The notes under the pieces were generated by a model, which saw only the letters and a program-made list of their open reading frames with translations, had not been told where the DNA came from and ran no database searches. A DNA stretch of 64,000 nucleotides from Solanum dulcamara (lineage: Eukaryota > Streptophyta > Magnoliopsida > Solanales > Solanaceae), in the NCBI RefSeq assembly GCF_947179165.1, contig NC_077248.1:53367732-53431731 (forward strand), given 5' to 3'. This document shows positions 23,896-36,460 of the stretch, piece by piece. Each line of letters begins with the position of its first letter. Position 1 is the stretch's first letter. The position numbers and the translations under genes were made by a program.

Positions 23896-24133
23896 CTCTT
23901 CCAATTTCAAATGTATCTTAAAAATATAAATCAAGTATCCATTGATGTTGCTTCATATTTTAACAAATTAAAAAGGATCTGGGATCAACTCAGAGAATTC
24001 AATACCTTCACAGTCTGCAATTGTGTTTGCACATGTGGAGCAAAGGGTCATAATAAATCAATGCTTGAGGATCAAAAGTTGATCCAATTTTTCATGATTT
24101 TGAATGTTATCTACAGTGTAGTAAGAAGAAATA
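23896..24133 (+). pseudogene. Ty1/copia gag fragment (UBN2-type)
   Basis: The plus frame reads SYFNKLKRIWDQLREFNTF, then a CNCVCTCGAK stretch and DQKLIQFFMILNVIYSVVRR. This is the copia gag (UBN2) pattern: a YF-KLK-WDEL helix, a cysteine pair, then an RLMQFLMGLN-like helix. Only about 80 residues remain. The fragment is cut on the left by LTR C and on the right by LTR E (tgtcacgactcg at 24134). A copia integrase on the same strand lies at 60630-61150, on the far side of the nest. Confidence 0.75.
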
Positions 24134-25681
24134 TGTCACGACTCGAGACAACCCCCTAATCGAGACACGATTCTTAGAACCACAAGTAGTCCCAAGCTAA
24201 CCTCATGGTATGGCATGAAACAGAGATATGCACAATTATTAATCAAAAAGTAACTAAAATGCATAAGACACTATGAAAACTCTAATAAGAGTCTAGCATA
24301 TGAAAAGACAATATCTGAGAAGATAGGGGAAGAAATCTAACTATATGTCCGAAAAGCCTCAACTGATAATGAGTTGCTAGGAAAAATACCTAGCTAACTC
24401 TAAATTTTTACACTAAAAAGCAAAGAACTGAAAGTACATACAGGTTGTCCTCGAAGAATGAGGACTCGCCAATAATGTTGCTAGCTAATCTGAGATAGCA
24501 CTAACTGTGCACTAGATAAGGGGCATCAGAACCTATACTATCAAAATAATATATGCATAAACTATGCGTTCAGTAATTTGAATGTTGAGTATGAGGAATA
24601 TGCATAAATAACATGATATCTAAACATACTAAATATTTAAAACATGTTGATACTCTGATGAAGTAAATATGAAACTAAATAACTTAACTATAATAACTAA
24701 GTACTTGATCATGCAATAATTGAAAACAGACTATGGGAGATACTAAAGCTAACATATAACCATGTGAGCTACAACATAGAGTCTAGTCTATTTCCCTACC
24801 TAAAAGGCCCAATATACTTGCCAAGGTATAAAGGCTTAATCTACTAATATTGATCGACTAAGCTAATTTCTATCTGAGAAAAATTCTATGGCTTCAAGTA
24901 ATTCTAGGAAAATGAGATTGCTACTAAAGGTCAATGAACGTTGTTCGAAAAGCTTCATCCCTAATCCACTTGACGTTAAGTATAAGTCCCATGGAAGACA
25001 TGCATCAGTAATAATCTGGTAATATTATAATTTGATAAATTGATAATACTTAGTCGCTCCTAAATCATAATATTCAATCATGTACTGAAAAATACTATAT
25101 CTGAAAACATCATAAATCATGAAAATTTGATAATCTAGGACATACTTCTGAAATCTCATAATTCAAGATCATGAGAATACTTGATGTTATGGGTTCATAA
25201 AATTATCACTGAAAATATGGTATTATACTTGAAATAATACAATTATAGATCATACTTGAAGAATAATTAAAATTCAATAAGAACTCATGAAGATCCTAGA
25301 AACCCTAGGTTTGGAGAATCATAAAAATTGAAGAATTTGTGTTTTTTGGGAGGGAATCAATAGATGAAAGGAACACATTGATGAAATTCCACATACCTGG
25401 AGTAGAAACCTTGGCTTCATTCTTGGATTGGCGGCTTAAAGCTTGGTACCCCATATCTTGCTTGGACAGAAGACTTGAGAGAGAAGAAATCTATTTTGAG
25501 TGAGTTAGGAGAGAATGAGGGACTTAGGCTAAAAAAAATCCCTTAATCCACTTAGAATAGTCCAAAATGGCATAATTAAAATATTAGGAAAATACTAAAA
25601 GGACCCTAATTAAAAACTATCGAAGGGCATTAATGGAAGGCTTTTGTGGTCCGTGGTTCCATCTACGGACCATAGACTCCT

Positions 25682-27267
25682 TGATACGGTCAAATTACAC
25701 CTCCCTAAAGAAGTATAAAGTGGTCGTTAATCAAATATAGAATATAACGAAGGTTAGGGTCGATCCCACGAGGAAAATGGCTTAGACTTTAGACCAATCA
25801 TTTATTATTTACTTTAAGTAATCAATTTATTTCCATAAAGATAAATAAAGGGGGGATTCTTATAAAACTAATCAACAAATCAAATCACAAACATCAACAA
25901 ATGAAAGTACGATTTAATGTGGTTTAAATCAATAAGAAATGAAACTAGGGTTTTAAGTATTCCCCGTGAATCCTTAACTAAGTAGACCCTTTTTTATTAG
26001 TAATCATTTCCTAGTGTGTTACATATAGAATCAGTAAGTTAATTTCACCTAAGTCCTTGATCCAATAAATAAGTGAATTTAACTACACAACTTGATCCGT
26101 CTATGAGTGTATTCTTTACTAACCCTTACCAATGATCCCAGATATAGCTATTCCTTGATCCATTCAATCTAATTAGATAGGGATGATTAGCCCCAAATCT
26201 TGTTGTTTAATCTCTTTTCCCATCCATTACCTTCTTAATCCAGAAAATAAGTATAAGGCGAGTACTAATGTTGGCCACCGTTAAAAAGAAATGAAAATGA
26301 AGGGAAAAATAATACATGCAAGCACACTATTCACAAATTACTTTTTATTAAGTTCTATATTGTTAATTCTTCATGGTTCTCACAACCCTAGTTGTGGGAT
26401 CAGCCACTCATAACTACGTGTTCGCAATCAATAATATTTAGGTTAAAAGAAATCATAACTTGCAATGATGATTGTGAAAAATCCAAAACATCTTCAATAA
26501 AATCCGAACGTAAAATATCAATAACAAAAACCCAAATTCAAGAATAAAAACTCAAAAGTAGTTTAAGCTATATTCCCAAACCCAAAAATGTGCATCAAGT
26601 AATCTAAAGCTAAGGAGTGTATTTGTAGATTAAAAAATCCTAAATAAATATGAATTTGAAAAACATAGGAAACCTTAAGTTAGTTTGGGTCTACGGGTCG
26701 TAACATCTTAGATGAGTCATAGATCCAGTTTGTAATCCTTCACGTAACACTGAGGAATACTTCTGCACGACCATTCTCTACGGCTCTAACTCTAAGAACG
26801 ACTTATCAAATCAAGTTGTAGATACTTCCCTTCCTTCATCACCTATAACTTCAAGTTACGAGTGAATTCTACGACTCGTAGGAATTTAGACGAGCCGTAG
26901 AACTTACTCTTCTTCTTCATTTTTCCCTTATTCTTGCACTTCTACTTTGAAGACTCGTCTTGATGACCCGTAAGGATGAAAATGAGTTTCGTTTACTTCA
27001 CTCATGGTATTTAGTTTACTTGTATTTTTCTCTTCAGTATATTGACGATTGACACCTACGATCCGTATAAGTAATGACGAGTCATAAGATGAGCTCGTAA
27101 ACACCAAAAATACCTTCCTTCACTGTTGTGATTCCTCAACCAACTCTCCGACTTAGTTTCCTACAAAATAAGCACAACCAACATAAACTGTCCTAAAAAT
27201 GCTTAAAATTCATTCACATTCTTAAGTTTTAAAGCATTAAAAGTACCGTAAATCCATGGTACATCAA
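25682..27267 (-). repeat. 3' LTR of element D
   Basis: 1586 bp. Minus-strand ends are tgatgtaccatgg at 27267 and accgtatca at 25682, giving a TG...CA terminus. It is collinear with the LTR at 38888-40480, for example ggttagggtcgatccca and ctaagtagacccttttttatt. The half near the LTR start (26690-27110) is rich in short inverted motifs such as ctacgactcgtagg and gacgagccgtagaa. Confidence 0.9.
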
Positions 27268-28721
27268 CACCCTCAACTTAAAATTGTTGTTTGTCCTCAA
27301 GAGACACTACTACACTACAACGACATGATGCAAAAGTAGATTAAGAATATACAGCAATCATAGGCTATTAACTCCCGACCCTTTCCAATTTCCATCCATG
27401 ATGCCATTGCAACCATTATTTCAAATCAAACTAATTTATGTGGATCAATGCTATACATTTCAACACCAATAGACAAATTAACATGTCAAAAATAACATTC
27501 ACCATTTTTATGACTATTTAGATAATGTTACTTGTGCCTTCACTGAAAAGAAGTCCCTTTTATATTCATAAGTTGCATTTATTCTTTAAACTCATCGGCT
27601 TAGTAAACACTCATGCTCACAAAATAAATTCAAACATTCATGCACAATAGCATAGGCTTGCCCTTATTTACGATACTTAGACTCTTGAACCATTGAATTA
27701 GGATCACTATAGCACTTTTTAGCTTGTAATGTTGGCTCAGGGATAGGTGTGGTACAATTATATTTTAGTGACTTTCGTCCCTCCTCAAACACTACATTAA
27801 CTTTGAGTCCACATCTTACAACCCATAATTCATTTCACTCTTTTCTTTGCTTTTTGCTTTTTCCTTAGGTGTGTCTTTTGTTTTTTCATTTCACAACATT
27901 TTTTTATGCTTTGTACTTTTTAATTCTTGCTAAAACATTTATGCATCTTAGACACAACACTTATTTCTTCCTTTTCACACATCTCTTTTCAAACCTTTTC
28001 TTTTCTCACACCCCTTCTCTTCTTGGTTTCTTCTCATAGTAGCCACCCTCAACTTAGCCTTTTGGCCTGAGTTGAGGTGCACATTATCCTAGGAGGGACT
28101 AGGGACAAAATGAGAGATTACAATTAGAATTAGGGACATTTTTAAATACGCATTTATTTGATCAAAAAAGGTCTTTTTAAAAGCTTATTTGTTTGGTTCA
28201 AAGGGTAAAACAATGTTTGGTTTGTTCTTTTAAGTCTAAGTGGAATGATTCAAAATGGTCTATGATCCTTTCCTAGTCAATAGTTCAATTATCACAGTAT
28301 GACCAATGGGGCAAGTTTTAGATTGACATAAATAGTCTAAACACACAAATACCTCATGCACACTTGGCATCAAGTTTCATTGTCAACCATCAATCTTTGG
28401 TTCATGTTTCATTTTTAAGTCATGTGTTATCATACTGGTTTACATCATGTCACACAAAGATCCTACATAGTCAATCTATCAAAGAAGCAGTCATAACAAT
28501 TTAAGTAAATTTTGAAGGGGTCTATTTATTTTTGTTTAAAACCTTCTAGTCATCATGCCATAGATCCCTACTCTTATTTCACATTCACATCCTAAACATG
28601 ACGGTTCAACATAAATTAAAAAGATCATATAGGAAAAAAGAACACAGAAGAGAAAACTCCAAGGATTTAATCGAGTGTCTAGGGTACCAGACTTCGCCTA
28701 GATACTTGTGCATTCATTCAT
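27268..28721 (-). other. Non-coding 3' region of element D
   Basis: About 1.45 kb between the 3' LTR and the extra ORF. A purine run (minus-strand aagttgagggtgt, just inside 27268) is the likely polypurine tract. I see no coding signal; frames are short. A T/C-rich stretch occurs at about 27830-28020. Confidence 0.6.
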
Positions 28722-28770
28722 AACCACCCCACCCCCACTTGAAAAGTCTCGCATTGTCCTCAATGCACTA
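28722..28770 (-). other. Conserved Athila-like motif after the extra ORF
   Basis: On the minus strand this reads gcattgaggacaatgcgaga, a short gap, then aagtgggggtggggtgg. A block of the form cattgaggacaatg followed by a G-rich run is, in my experience of plant gypsy sequences, common between the last ORF and the 3' LTR in Athila/Tat-like elements. Its function is not known to me. Confidence 0.55.
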
Positions 28771-28779
28771 CACAAAAAG

Positions 28780-30930
28780 TATAAAATATGGGAGATGAGG
28801 AAAAACCACCTGTGGCGCATAAGCGTCGAAGCCTATATGGCAGCATCTGGGTCCATAAGTATGGATCCCGGTGCAGCAGCATGTGGTACCACAATAGTCT
28901 GCGAATCATCATAAGCGTCAACTTGTGAGTTCAAATCTCCAATAGCTCTCTGCCGCTCCTTCTCTCTTCGTATCTCCTCGGACAGCTTAAAGGTTTATTT
29001 GGCCACTTTCAGATCTTGGCGCTCTTTTTTTTCTCCTCCATGCCTTATCCATGTCTGAAATGTCATCATCAGTATAAGCCATTTATCTTAGACTACCTCA
29101 AACTCATCATCCGCAAATAAATCAACCAAGTACAGTGACTGAACAACTGGCATGGCGAATGGTATACGGGCAAGTTTAGCCAATGATATGACCTCTACAC
29201 GTAGTATTACAAGCTCTATTTAAATAGAAACAATGTTGGAACTAGACGAGGCATGCAACCTCTAATTTACCCTCAACTAAAATGCATCAATAAGTGCCTG
29301 AATCTTTTGCTTTCGATTATCCAAGGCAGCTTCAAACTTTTTTTCCATGTGATCCTCCAATTCGGTAATAGTTTTACGGACCTTGGCTTGAGCTGCTAAA
29401 TCAACTGACCCAATTGAGCCTCGGTCTGTACATGCTGCTGCATCATTGTGTGTAGAACCTTGGCCGAGATGGTGACCAAGCTGGTATGTTTTGGTCATAA
29501 CAAGCTAGTGGATGGGCCTATTGGAGCAGCGGGGGAAGCCTCAAATAGCTCCATGGAAGGTATATTGAGGTCTAGAGAAGCTGCCAAATCAGCAACCGCA
29601 GGTGGCTGAATGTGCTCAAACTTTGGTAGCTACACCTCTAGAATGGGACCATGATACTGTATGATCGAGTTTGTATCATCTTTAATAAGCCTCGGGTATG
29701 TAGTCCTGTTCACTCTAGTTAGCGGATCGACCCTATTAATCAATGGAACTATAGCATCCCTATATAGTATAAACACAAGACAAGGAAAAGATATTGTGGT
29801 GTTTCGCCGAATCTCCCTCTCATGAATCTCTTAAATAATGATTTTCACCACACCGACCTCATATCTATCCAACAAGCCTGCTACAATCACAACTCGATCC
29901 ATATTCACATGGTTTTCCGTATTTGTCGGGTAGAGACGGTGTGGGACAATGAACCACCAAAACTTGGCTGCAAAGTTTAGCGATGCCTTCTTAATTGGGG
30001 TTGGGTGTGATACCCAATCTGCTGCTATGCCATGCTCCTCTATGTAACCCACTACCCATCTAAGTAGTTCACCACGTTGCACCAGATCCCTCATAGTATT
30101 TTTATCACGAACCACTTTTATTTTCTGATCAAACTCTACTATTAGGGCTGTTGGTCGAAAGTTGGGGCCGTAGATTATACATCGGAGAGTCTTCTCAGAT
30201 AGACTTACTGGGATCTCTAGGACCAGCATAGTCAAAAGTACAGGCTATTCTAGCTCCTTTACGTTAGAAGGGGCCGATTGTTCGATTGTTGTCGCATATG
30301 AAGCATAGAACTCACGGACCATGTAATTACTATAACTTCTAGGGTGCCCTACCATCCACTCTATTCTTTGAAGATGAAACATATCTCGAATCTCTGGGAC
30401 TGCCTCCAGCCCACCTAAGATCACATGCGAATCCTCAGTAATGGGCCTTCAAAAATTGTTGCGATCGTTCCTCTTTTGCCCCATTCTGTAGAAATATAGA
30501 AGCCCTGGAACACACAACTGCTTCGGTTGACCTCCTATATGGATTGGTATAGAGGGCCCCTCAGGATTTGACTTCCTCGTAAAGGATTCATATCCTAAAG
30601 TGGATGGTGGTATGGAGTCGTCGTCACTCTTCTCCGCCTCTGTTGAATCTCCCTCTTAAGAGTGGAAGGGTGTGGGTGCTACAGAAGTGTAGGGAGGGGA
30701 GGAGTCTCTATTTGGTTCCAGTGATGAGATGACTTATTTGGAGTGCTTTGATTTAGGACGTTGAACAAGTGGTGTCTCAGATTCATTTGAGTATTCCTCC
30801 TCAGACCCCATATTGTCAATGTTTGTTGGTTTGTCCCGTATTCATTTCTTTAGAATCTTTGCAGCTTTTTTCATGAAATTTGTTTCTTTCCACCTCTCAT
30901 TTTTGGTGTATGTTTGGGAGGCGTCGTACC
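28780..30930 (-). pseudogene. Extra 3' ORF of element D (putative plant transposon protein domain)
   Basis: This ORF lies after integrase, where Athila/Ogre-like elements carry an additional gene. The open piece 30235-29831 contains LRWVVGYIEEHGIAADWVSH and ASLNFAAKFWWFIVPHRLYP, then MDRVVIVAGLLDRYEVGVVK. Upstream (30470-30270), in shifted frames, are PITEDSHVILGGLEAVPEIR and EWMVGHPRSYSNYMVREFYA. These match what I know as the 'putative plant transposon protein' domain (Pfam Transposase_32-like). Downstream is a coiled, lysine-rich tail (29498-29277, VRKTITELEDHMEKKFEAAL). Molecular function is unknown; env-like roles have been suggested for ORFs here, but I see no clear membrane segment. 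Several frameshifts and stops are present. Confidence 0.72.
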
Positions 30931-32739
30931 TATGGTGGAGGATTTAGGACACAAACATAATAATAAAAACAAGTAAAGCAATAAAGAAAGAAGAAAAAAA
31001 TATGATTAAGAAGTAACAGTATTTGGTTCTACAAGGGAGAATCTGCGGGTCGTAGAAGAGTCAACGGCCCATAGACTCAACTCGTCGAATCAGACCTGCA
31101 GGTTTTTAGCATCAGTAGTTTGTCTATGAGAGGACCTTACGATCCATAGAAGTTACTACAGATTGTAAAGTTTACCCATCGCATCAAACCTACAGGTTTT
31201 GAGTCTCTAAAGTTTATCTACGAGGGGACCTTATGACCTGTAGAGGTTTCTATGAATCCTAATGATTCAGTCGTAGACTCAGTGCTATGCTATTGGAATT
31301 TATCATTTTATTTTGACTAGTCCAATGCATGAGCCGTAGAATATTCTACGACCTATAATTAGACTCGTAACACTTGATAATTGTGAAGGCTTAACCACTG
31401 ATCTTGATGTATCATTTATGAGGGGTAACTACAACTCGCATAATAATCTACAGATCATAGAAAACCCTAGTTCAACAAAAATTCCTCACTTGTTCATTTT
31501 ATTAAAAAAAGAAAAAAAAAGAAACCGAGTACCCCCAATTCATATATTATTTCATCAAATAAAAACTACAATCTCAAAACACCCACATTCTAGAAGTTGG
31601 CCTCTTCTATTGATGAGTCGTAACTAACGAGACGTAGAATAATCAATGAGTCATAAGCAAACTCGTACAAGTCATTTCTTGTGTAGGTTCAACTACTAAA
31701 ATTGAAGGCTCCTTGACGAAGGGTAACTACGCCTCATAGAATTATCTACGAATCATAGAAAACCCTCGCCTGAAAAAAAATCTTCAAGTTCAGTGGGTGA
31801 ACTTACACAGGCAGCACAGCAATCAAATTCAATCACCCCTTTTTAGTCAATTTAAACATAAATTCATTAAAAATTCAGAACCCCAGTTTACACATCCGTT
31901 CAATGATCGAATTTTGAAATCTCAAAACCCTAACTTGGAAACAATCATTCCTTATAGTCCTACTACACTATGAGATCGAGTATGACATGGTTGAAGTATA
32001 TTAATATGAGGATTTCACTTACCACACTTCAAAATTTTGATCCTTAGATTGTTAGACTGGGACTTTTAATATAGTGTAGAGCTTAGGAAACTAGAGTATC
32101 TTAGGTTGTGTTGAATCTTCAATGGAAGGAACAGATCTATGGGTGGTTTTGGGATAGATAAGAAATTGGAGAGGTAGTTTTTGGAGGAAGGTGAAAGGTG
32201 GTGTTGATGCATAGGAAACGTTTGAGTGGATATTTGAAAGTCCCCTTTCTTATTTCATTCATCACGAGTCAGGTTGGTTGGTTTTATTATGCGAAATAGC
32301 TAGTTACAACTTGTAATAGTTATTACAGGTCATAAACTGGCTTCTTAATCACCTTAACACTTAGGTTTATTTAAGAAAACATACCTGGAGTCTATGAGTG
32401 TAGGCTACGAGTCATAGAAGTTTCTATGGGTCATAGAGTATAGTCGTAAACTTAAAGCTACGTCATATTTTGAATCTAGATTTTGATGAGTCAAGTTTAC
32501 AAGCCGTAGAAGTTTCTACCACCCGTATAATAACTCGTGTGTCTCTCTGAGTCAATTTTAGTTTCCAGTGTTTTAAATTCGACATAAGCACGTACCCAAC
32601 CTTTGGCCTATTTTTTGTGCTTTTTGTGACTCTAATTTGACATGGACCCTAAAAAGGTTTATCCTATCCTAAAAATATGAGAATAAAAAAAGACAAAATA
32701 AAATTAAACTAAATGAAATAAATAGATTGGGTTGCCTCC
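30931..32739 (-). repeat. Repeat-rich spacer between integrase and the extra ORF in element D
   Basis: No coding signal. The stretch is full of short motifs such as tctacgggtcgtagaa and its partial inverses, like those in the element's LTRs. At least two larger duplications are visible: a roughly 95-bp tandem pair starting near 31083 and 31178 (both containing acct-caggttt then cttacga/cttatga), and a diverged pair about 300 bp apart near 31420 and 31715 (ggggtaactac/agggtaactac, later atcatagaaaaccct). Confidence 0.6.
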
Positions 32740-34130
32740 AAAATAGCGTTTGATATAACGTCACGGCACAATATAGATATGCTTAGTTACTCAAACTTCA
32801 CTAAGCTTCCATGGTTCCACAGTTTTGATTTCATCCTCTATGCCCATGTATGCTTTGATTCATTGGCCATTAACTTTGACCTTTATACCATCCTTCTTTT
32901 CTAGTTCCATGCTTCCACGTTTTTGATTTCATCCTTTGTTCCCATGTATGCTTTGATTCGTTTGACATTAACTTTGAACTTCGTACCATCCTTCTTTTCT
33001 AGTTTGACCATACCATGTGGAAAGGCTTAACTCACTTTAAGTGGCCCTAACCATTCACTTGAGTTTGCCAGGAAATAAATGCATCCTTGAATTGAAAAGA
33101 AGGACCAAGTATCCAGGCACAAATGTTTGCTTTTCAATCTTTTGGTCGTGGTATTTCTTCATTCGCTCTTTGTACAAGGTGCACTTTTGTGTGCATTTAA
33201 GCGAAACTTGTCGAGCTCATTTATTTGATTCATCCTATGTTTAGATTCGGAATCCCAATCCATGTTCAATATCTTCAATTCCCACATAGCTTTGTGTTCC
33301 AACTCTACTGGCAGATGACAAGATTTCTCAAAGACAAGTTGATAAGGTGACATACCTATAAGAGTCTTGAATACAGTGTTGTAAGACCATAGAGCATCAT
33401 CAAGATTCCTTAACTAATCCTTTCTTGTTGCACTCACCTTCTTTGCAAATATTTGCTTGATTTCACAATTTGAGACTTTAACTTGTCCACTAGTTTGTGG
33501 GTGATAAGGAGTTGCTACACTATGTCGAACCTAATACTTTTCAAGTAATGCTTTGAATAATCGGTTGCAAAAGTGGGAACCTCTATCGCTGATTATTGCC
33601 CTTGGTGTACCATATCTTGAGAATATATTTTTTCTTGAGGAAGGTGGTGATACTTCTTGCTTCAATATTGGGAAGTGCAACATCTTCTACCCATTTAGAC
33701 ATGTAGTTGTCTGCTACAAGGATGTATTTCATTCCACTCAAACTCACAAAAGGGCCCATGAAGTCAATTCCCCATACGTCGAATAATTCGATGACTAGAA
33801 TAGGAGTGAGTATGGGAGCTCGTGTTTCCTTGAAATTCCACCTTCCCTTTGACAAAGATCACAAGACTTGATGAAATCATGAGCGTCTTGATGAATTGTT
33901 GGCGAGTACTACCCATATTGTAGAATCTTGTTGGTTGTCCAGATACTACTATGATGGCCTCCAACGGGCGATGAATGGTATGCTTCCAAAATACTCATCA
34001 TCTCTACTTCGGGTACACAGCGATGAATTATCCCATCAGCACACACACGGAACAAGTGTGGTTCTTCCTAAAAAAACATCTTCACATCATACTGAACTTG
34101 CGGCATTGGTGAACATTTAAATCGGGTGGT
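32740..34130 (-). pseudogene. Integrase of element D (degenerate)
   Basis: The catalytic-core piece 33855-33583 reads [20 protein letters not shown] and [20 protein letters not shown], the first-Asp region of gypsy integrase. The C-terminal piece 33353-33159 has [20 protein letters not shown] and [18 protein letters not shown], diagnostic for the Athila/Tat branch (the [20 protein letters not shown] type). The N-terminal zinc-finger part lies at about 33900-34130 in other frames. Pieces are separated by stops and shifts. Confidence 0.85.
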
Positions 34131-35135
34131 ACTATATCATTTACCAAATAGTTGGAAATATCGACAAACCATGGAATTAAGTTATGTGATGCTGCCAATA
34201 CATGTTCATTTTAAAAGGTGTCATCTATCTAAGCTCCATCTTCTAATTTTACCATTGCCTCTTCTTCAAGTCTAGAGAGGTAGTCCATAACTTGGTTTTC
34301 TTTCCCTTTTTGGTCTTTCACTTCAAAGTCAAACTCGTGTAACAGCAAGAACAATGAATAACCCTCGTCTTGGTATCATTCTATGCCATAAGATATCTCA
34401 ATGCTACATGTTCTGTGTGTACAATGACTTTGGTGCCCAACAAGTAGGATCTAAACTTCTCAAAAGAGAACACAATGGCCTGCAACTCTTGTTTTGTCAC
34501 GGTATAATTTCTTTGAGCAACATTAAGGGCTTCTTAGCATAGTTTATTAGATGTAGAATTTTCTCGTGCCTTTGTCCCAATACTATGCCAAGTGCTATTC
34601 CACTTGCATCGCACACGACTTCAAAGGGCTACTCCCAATCCGGTGCAATGATGATAGGGCCGATACTAACCTTTTCTTCAACTCTTCGAACTTTTAGACT
34701 AGCTTCATCAAAAAAAACTTAGAGCCCGTTTGGATGGGCTTAAAAAAAGTAAATTTTATGTATGAAGTGCTTTTAGAACTTTGAAGTACTGAAAGTTATT
34801 TTTATCAATAAGCAGTTGAGTGTTTGGATAAAAGTGCTTAAATGAGGAAAATGATGTGAATTTTAGGGTTAAAAGAATAGAAAGGGTAGTTTCAGAATTT
34901 ATTTAAAATATAAGGGATATAAAAGTAATTTCCATGGTCAAAGAAAATGACTTTAAGTACTTAAAAAAAAAGTTAGGAATTCTAACTTTTCATTTTTGAC
35001 TGACTTTAAGAACTTTATGACTTAAAGTTAGCATTAGGCAAACACGTCCAAAAGCTAAAAAGGGGCTTTAAGTTGGTTTTGACCAACTTAAAGCCCATCC
35101 AAATAGGCTCTTTGTCTACTTCTCTAGTAGTTTGC
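34131..35135 (-). pseudogene. RNase H region of element D, interrupted by a MITE-like element
   Basis: Minus-strand frames contain LRKLLEK before the insertion and FFDEASLK after it. Then come PIIIAPDWE, a stop, and PFEVVCDASGIALGIVLGQR, the RT thumb to RNase H transition of Athila/Tat elements. Farther along (34500-34340) are typical RNase H readings around ENTMALRYL. Stops are frequent. The MITE-like sequence splits the segment at 34722-35110. Confidence 0.75.
34722..35110. mobile_element. MITE-like element with terminal inverted repeats
   Basis: The 389-bp A/T-rich sequence begins gagcccgtttggatgggctt and ends aagcccatccaaataggctc. These ends are inverted repeats of 20 bases with two mismatches. 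Subterminal repeats of an acttaaag/ctttaagt type are visible. There is no coding capacity. Host RNase H sequence is continuous across it (KLLEK then FFDEAS). I cannot define an exact target duplication: the flanks are actta on the left and tttgt on the right. The ends resemble MITEs of grass and Solanaceae genomes, but I do not assign a superfamily. Confidence 0.75.
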
Positions 35136-36460
35136 GTAAAGGATGAGCTATTTTAGAGAAGTTTTTGATGAAGCGACGATAGAATCCGGCGTGCCTCAAG
35201 AAGCTTTGAATTCCTTTGATGGAGATGGGAGGGGGTAACTTTACGATTACCTCAATCTTTGCTCGATCTACCTTAATTAATTTTTGAAATCCTGAGACCC
35301 AGCATTATGCCCTCTTTCACCATAAAGTGACACATCTCCCAATTTAGCACAAGGTTGCACTCATCACACCTTTTTAACACCTCTTGGAGATGAGCCAAGA
35401 AATCATCGAATGAGTCACCATCCATTGAAAAATCATACATGAAAACATCAATTGTATCTTCCACCATGTCCAAAAAGATAGACATCATACTATGTTGAAA
35501 GGTCGCCGGTGCATTACACAATCTGAATGGCATCATTTTGAAAGAAAATATCCCATATGGGCATGTGAAAGTGGTCTTTTCTTGGTATTCAAGTGCTATA
35601 CAGATCTGATTATAGCCTGAATATCCATCAAGAAAATAGTACCAACCTTTGCCAATGAGATGGTCAAGCATCTGATCCATGAAAGACATTGGAAAGTGAT
35701 CTTTTTCAGTCCATGAGTTGAGCTAGCGATAATCCATACACATACTCTAACTGGTAACAGGCCTCATTAAAATAAGTTCATTCTTTGCATTTGGCACAAT
35801 AGTAATACCACCCTTTTTTGGTACATATTGAACATGACTTACTAAATTACTATCTGAGATTGGATAAACAACTCCAGCATCTAACCACGTGATGATCTCC
35901 CATTTGACTACCTCTTGCATAGGTTGGTTGAGACGTTATTGGTGTATAATGCTTGGTTTGGAATCTGGCATAAGTTGGATTTTATGAGTAAATATGCCTG
36001 ATGGTATGCCTATAATGTCAACTATGGACCATCCTATTGCTCTTTTGAAATATCTCAAGACAGATATGAGAGCTTCTACCTACTTTTAGCAAATATCAAC
36101 AGCTATTATGACCGGCAGCGTGTTGTTGGGTCCCAAAAATGCATATTACAAGTGAGATGGTAGCGCTTTGACTTCTAAAATTGGAGGTTCCTCGATGGAT
36201 GGCTTCGCTGGTAGAGTTGCTCTATTCTTTAAGTCTAAGTCGAGTCTCTTAGGTGCATGATTGAAAGTCCCAAGTCCATTAAGTGCACATACAATCTCAT
36301 CATACTCTCCAGTGTGATCTATATCAAAGTTCATGATGACAGAAGCTAGAGCTTCAACCCCTAACCTCTCTTCAATAGGTATTTCTGATTGCAAATCGTC
36401 AACAACATCAATCATGCAAATAACTCATAGATCATTATGATGCTTCATTGCTTGGCATAC
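35136..36460 (-). pseudogene. Reverse transcriptase of element D
   Basis: Open piece 35689-35273 contains GKGWYYFLDGYSGYNQI, FTCPYGIFSFKMMPFRLCNA and IDVFMYDFSMDGDSFDDFLA. These are the RT motif A (FLDGYSGYNQI), the motif before the active-site box, and the box itself. The box reads FMYD where VFMDDFS is usual, so the first Asp of the pair is replaced by Tyr. The upstream linker, 36415-36146, reads KNRATLPAKPSIEEPPILEV and ALPSHL, the usual lead-in to this RT. Between them the frame is broken. Confidence 0.85.

Noticed and set aside
29277..29498. Independent small coiled-coil protein
   Set aside because: It lies in line with the extra ORF of element D on the same strand and is better read as its broken C-terminal tail.
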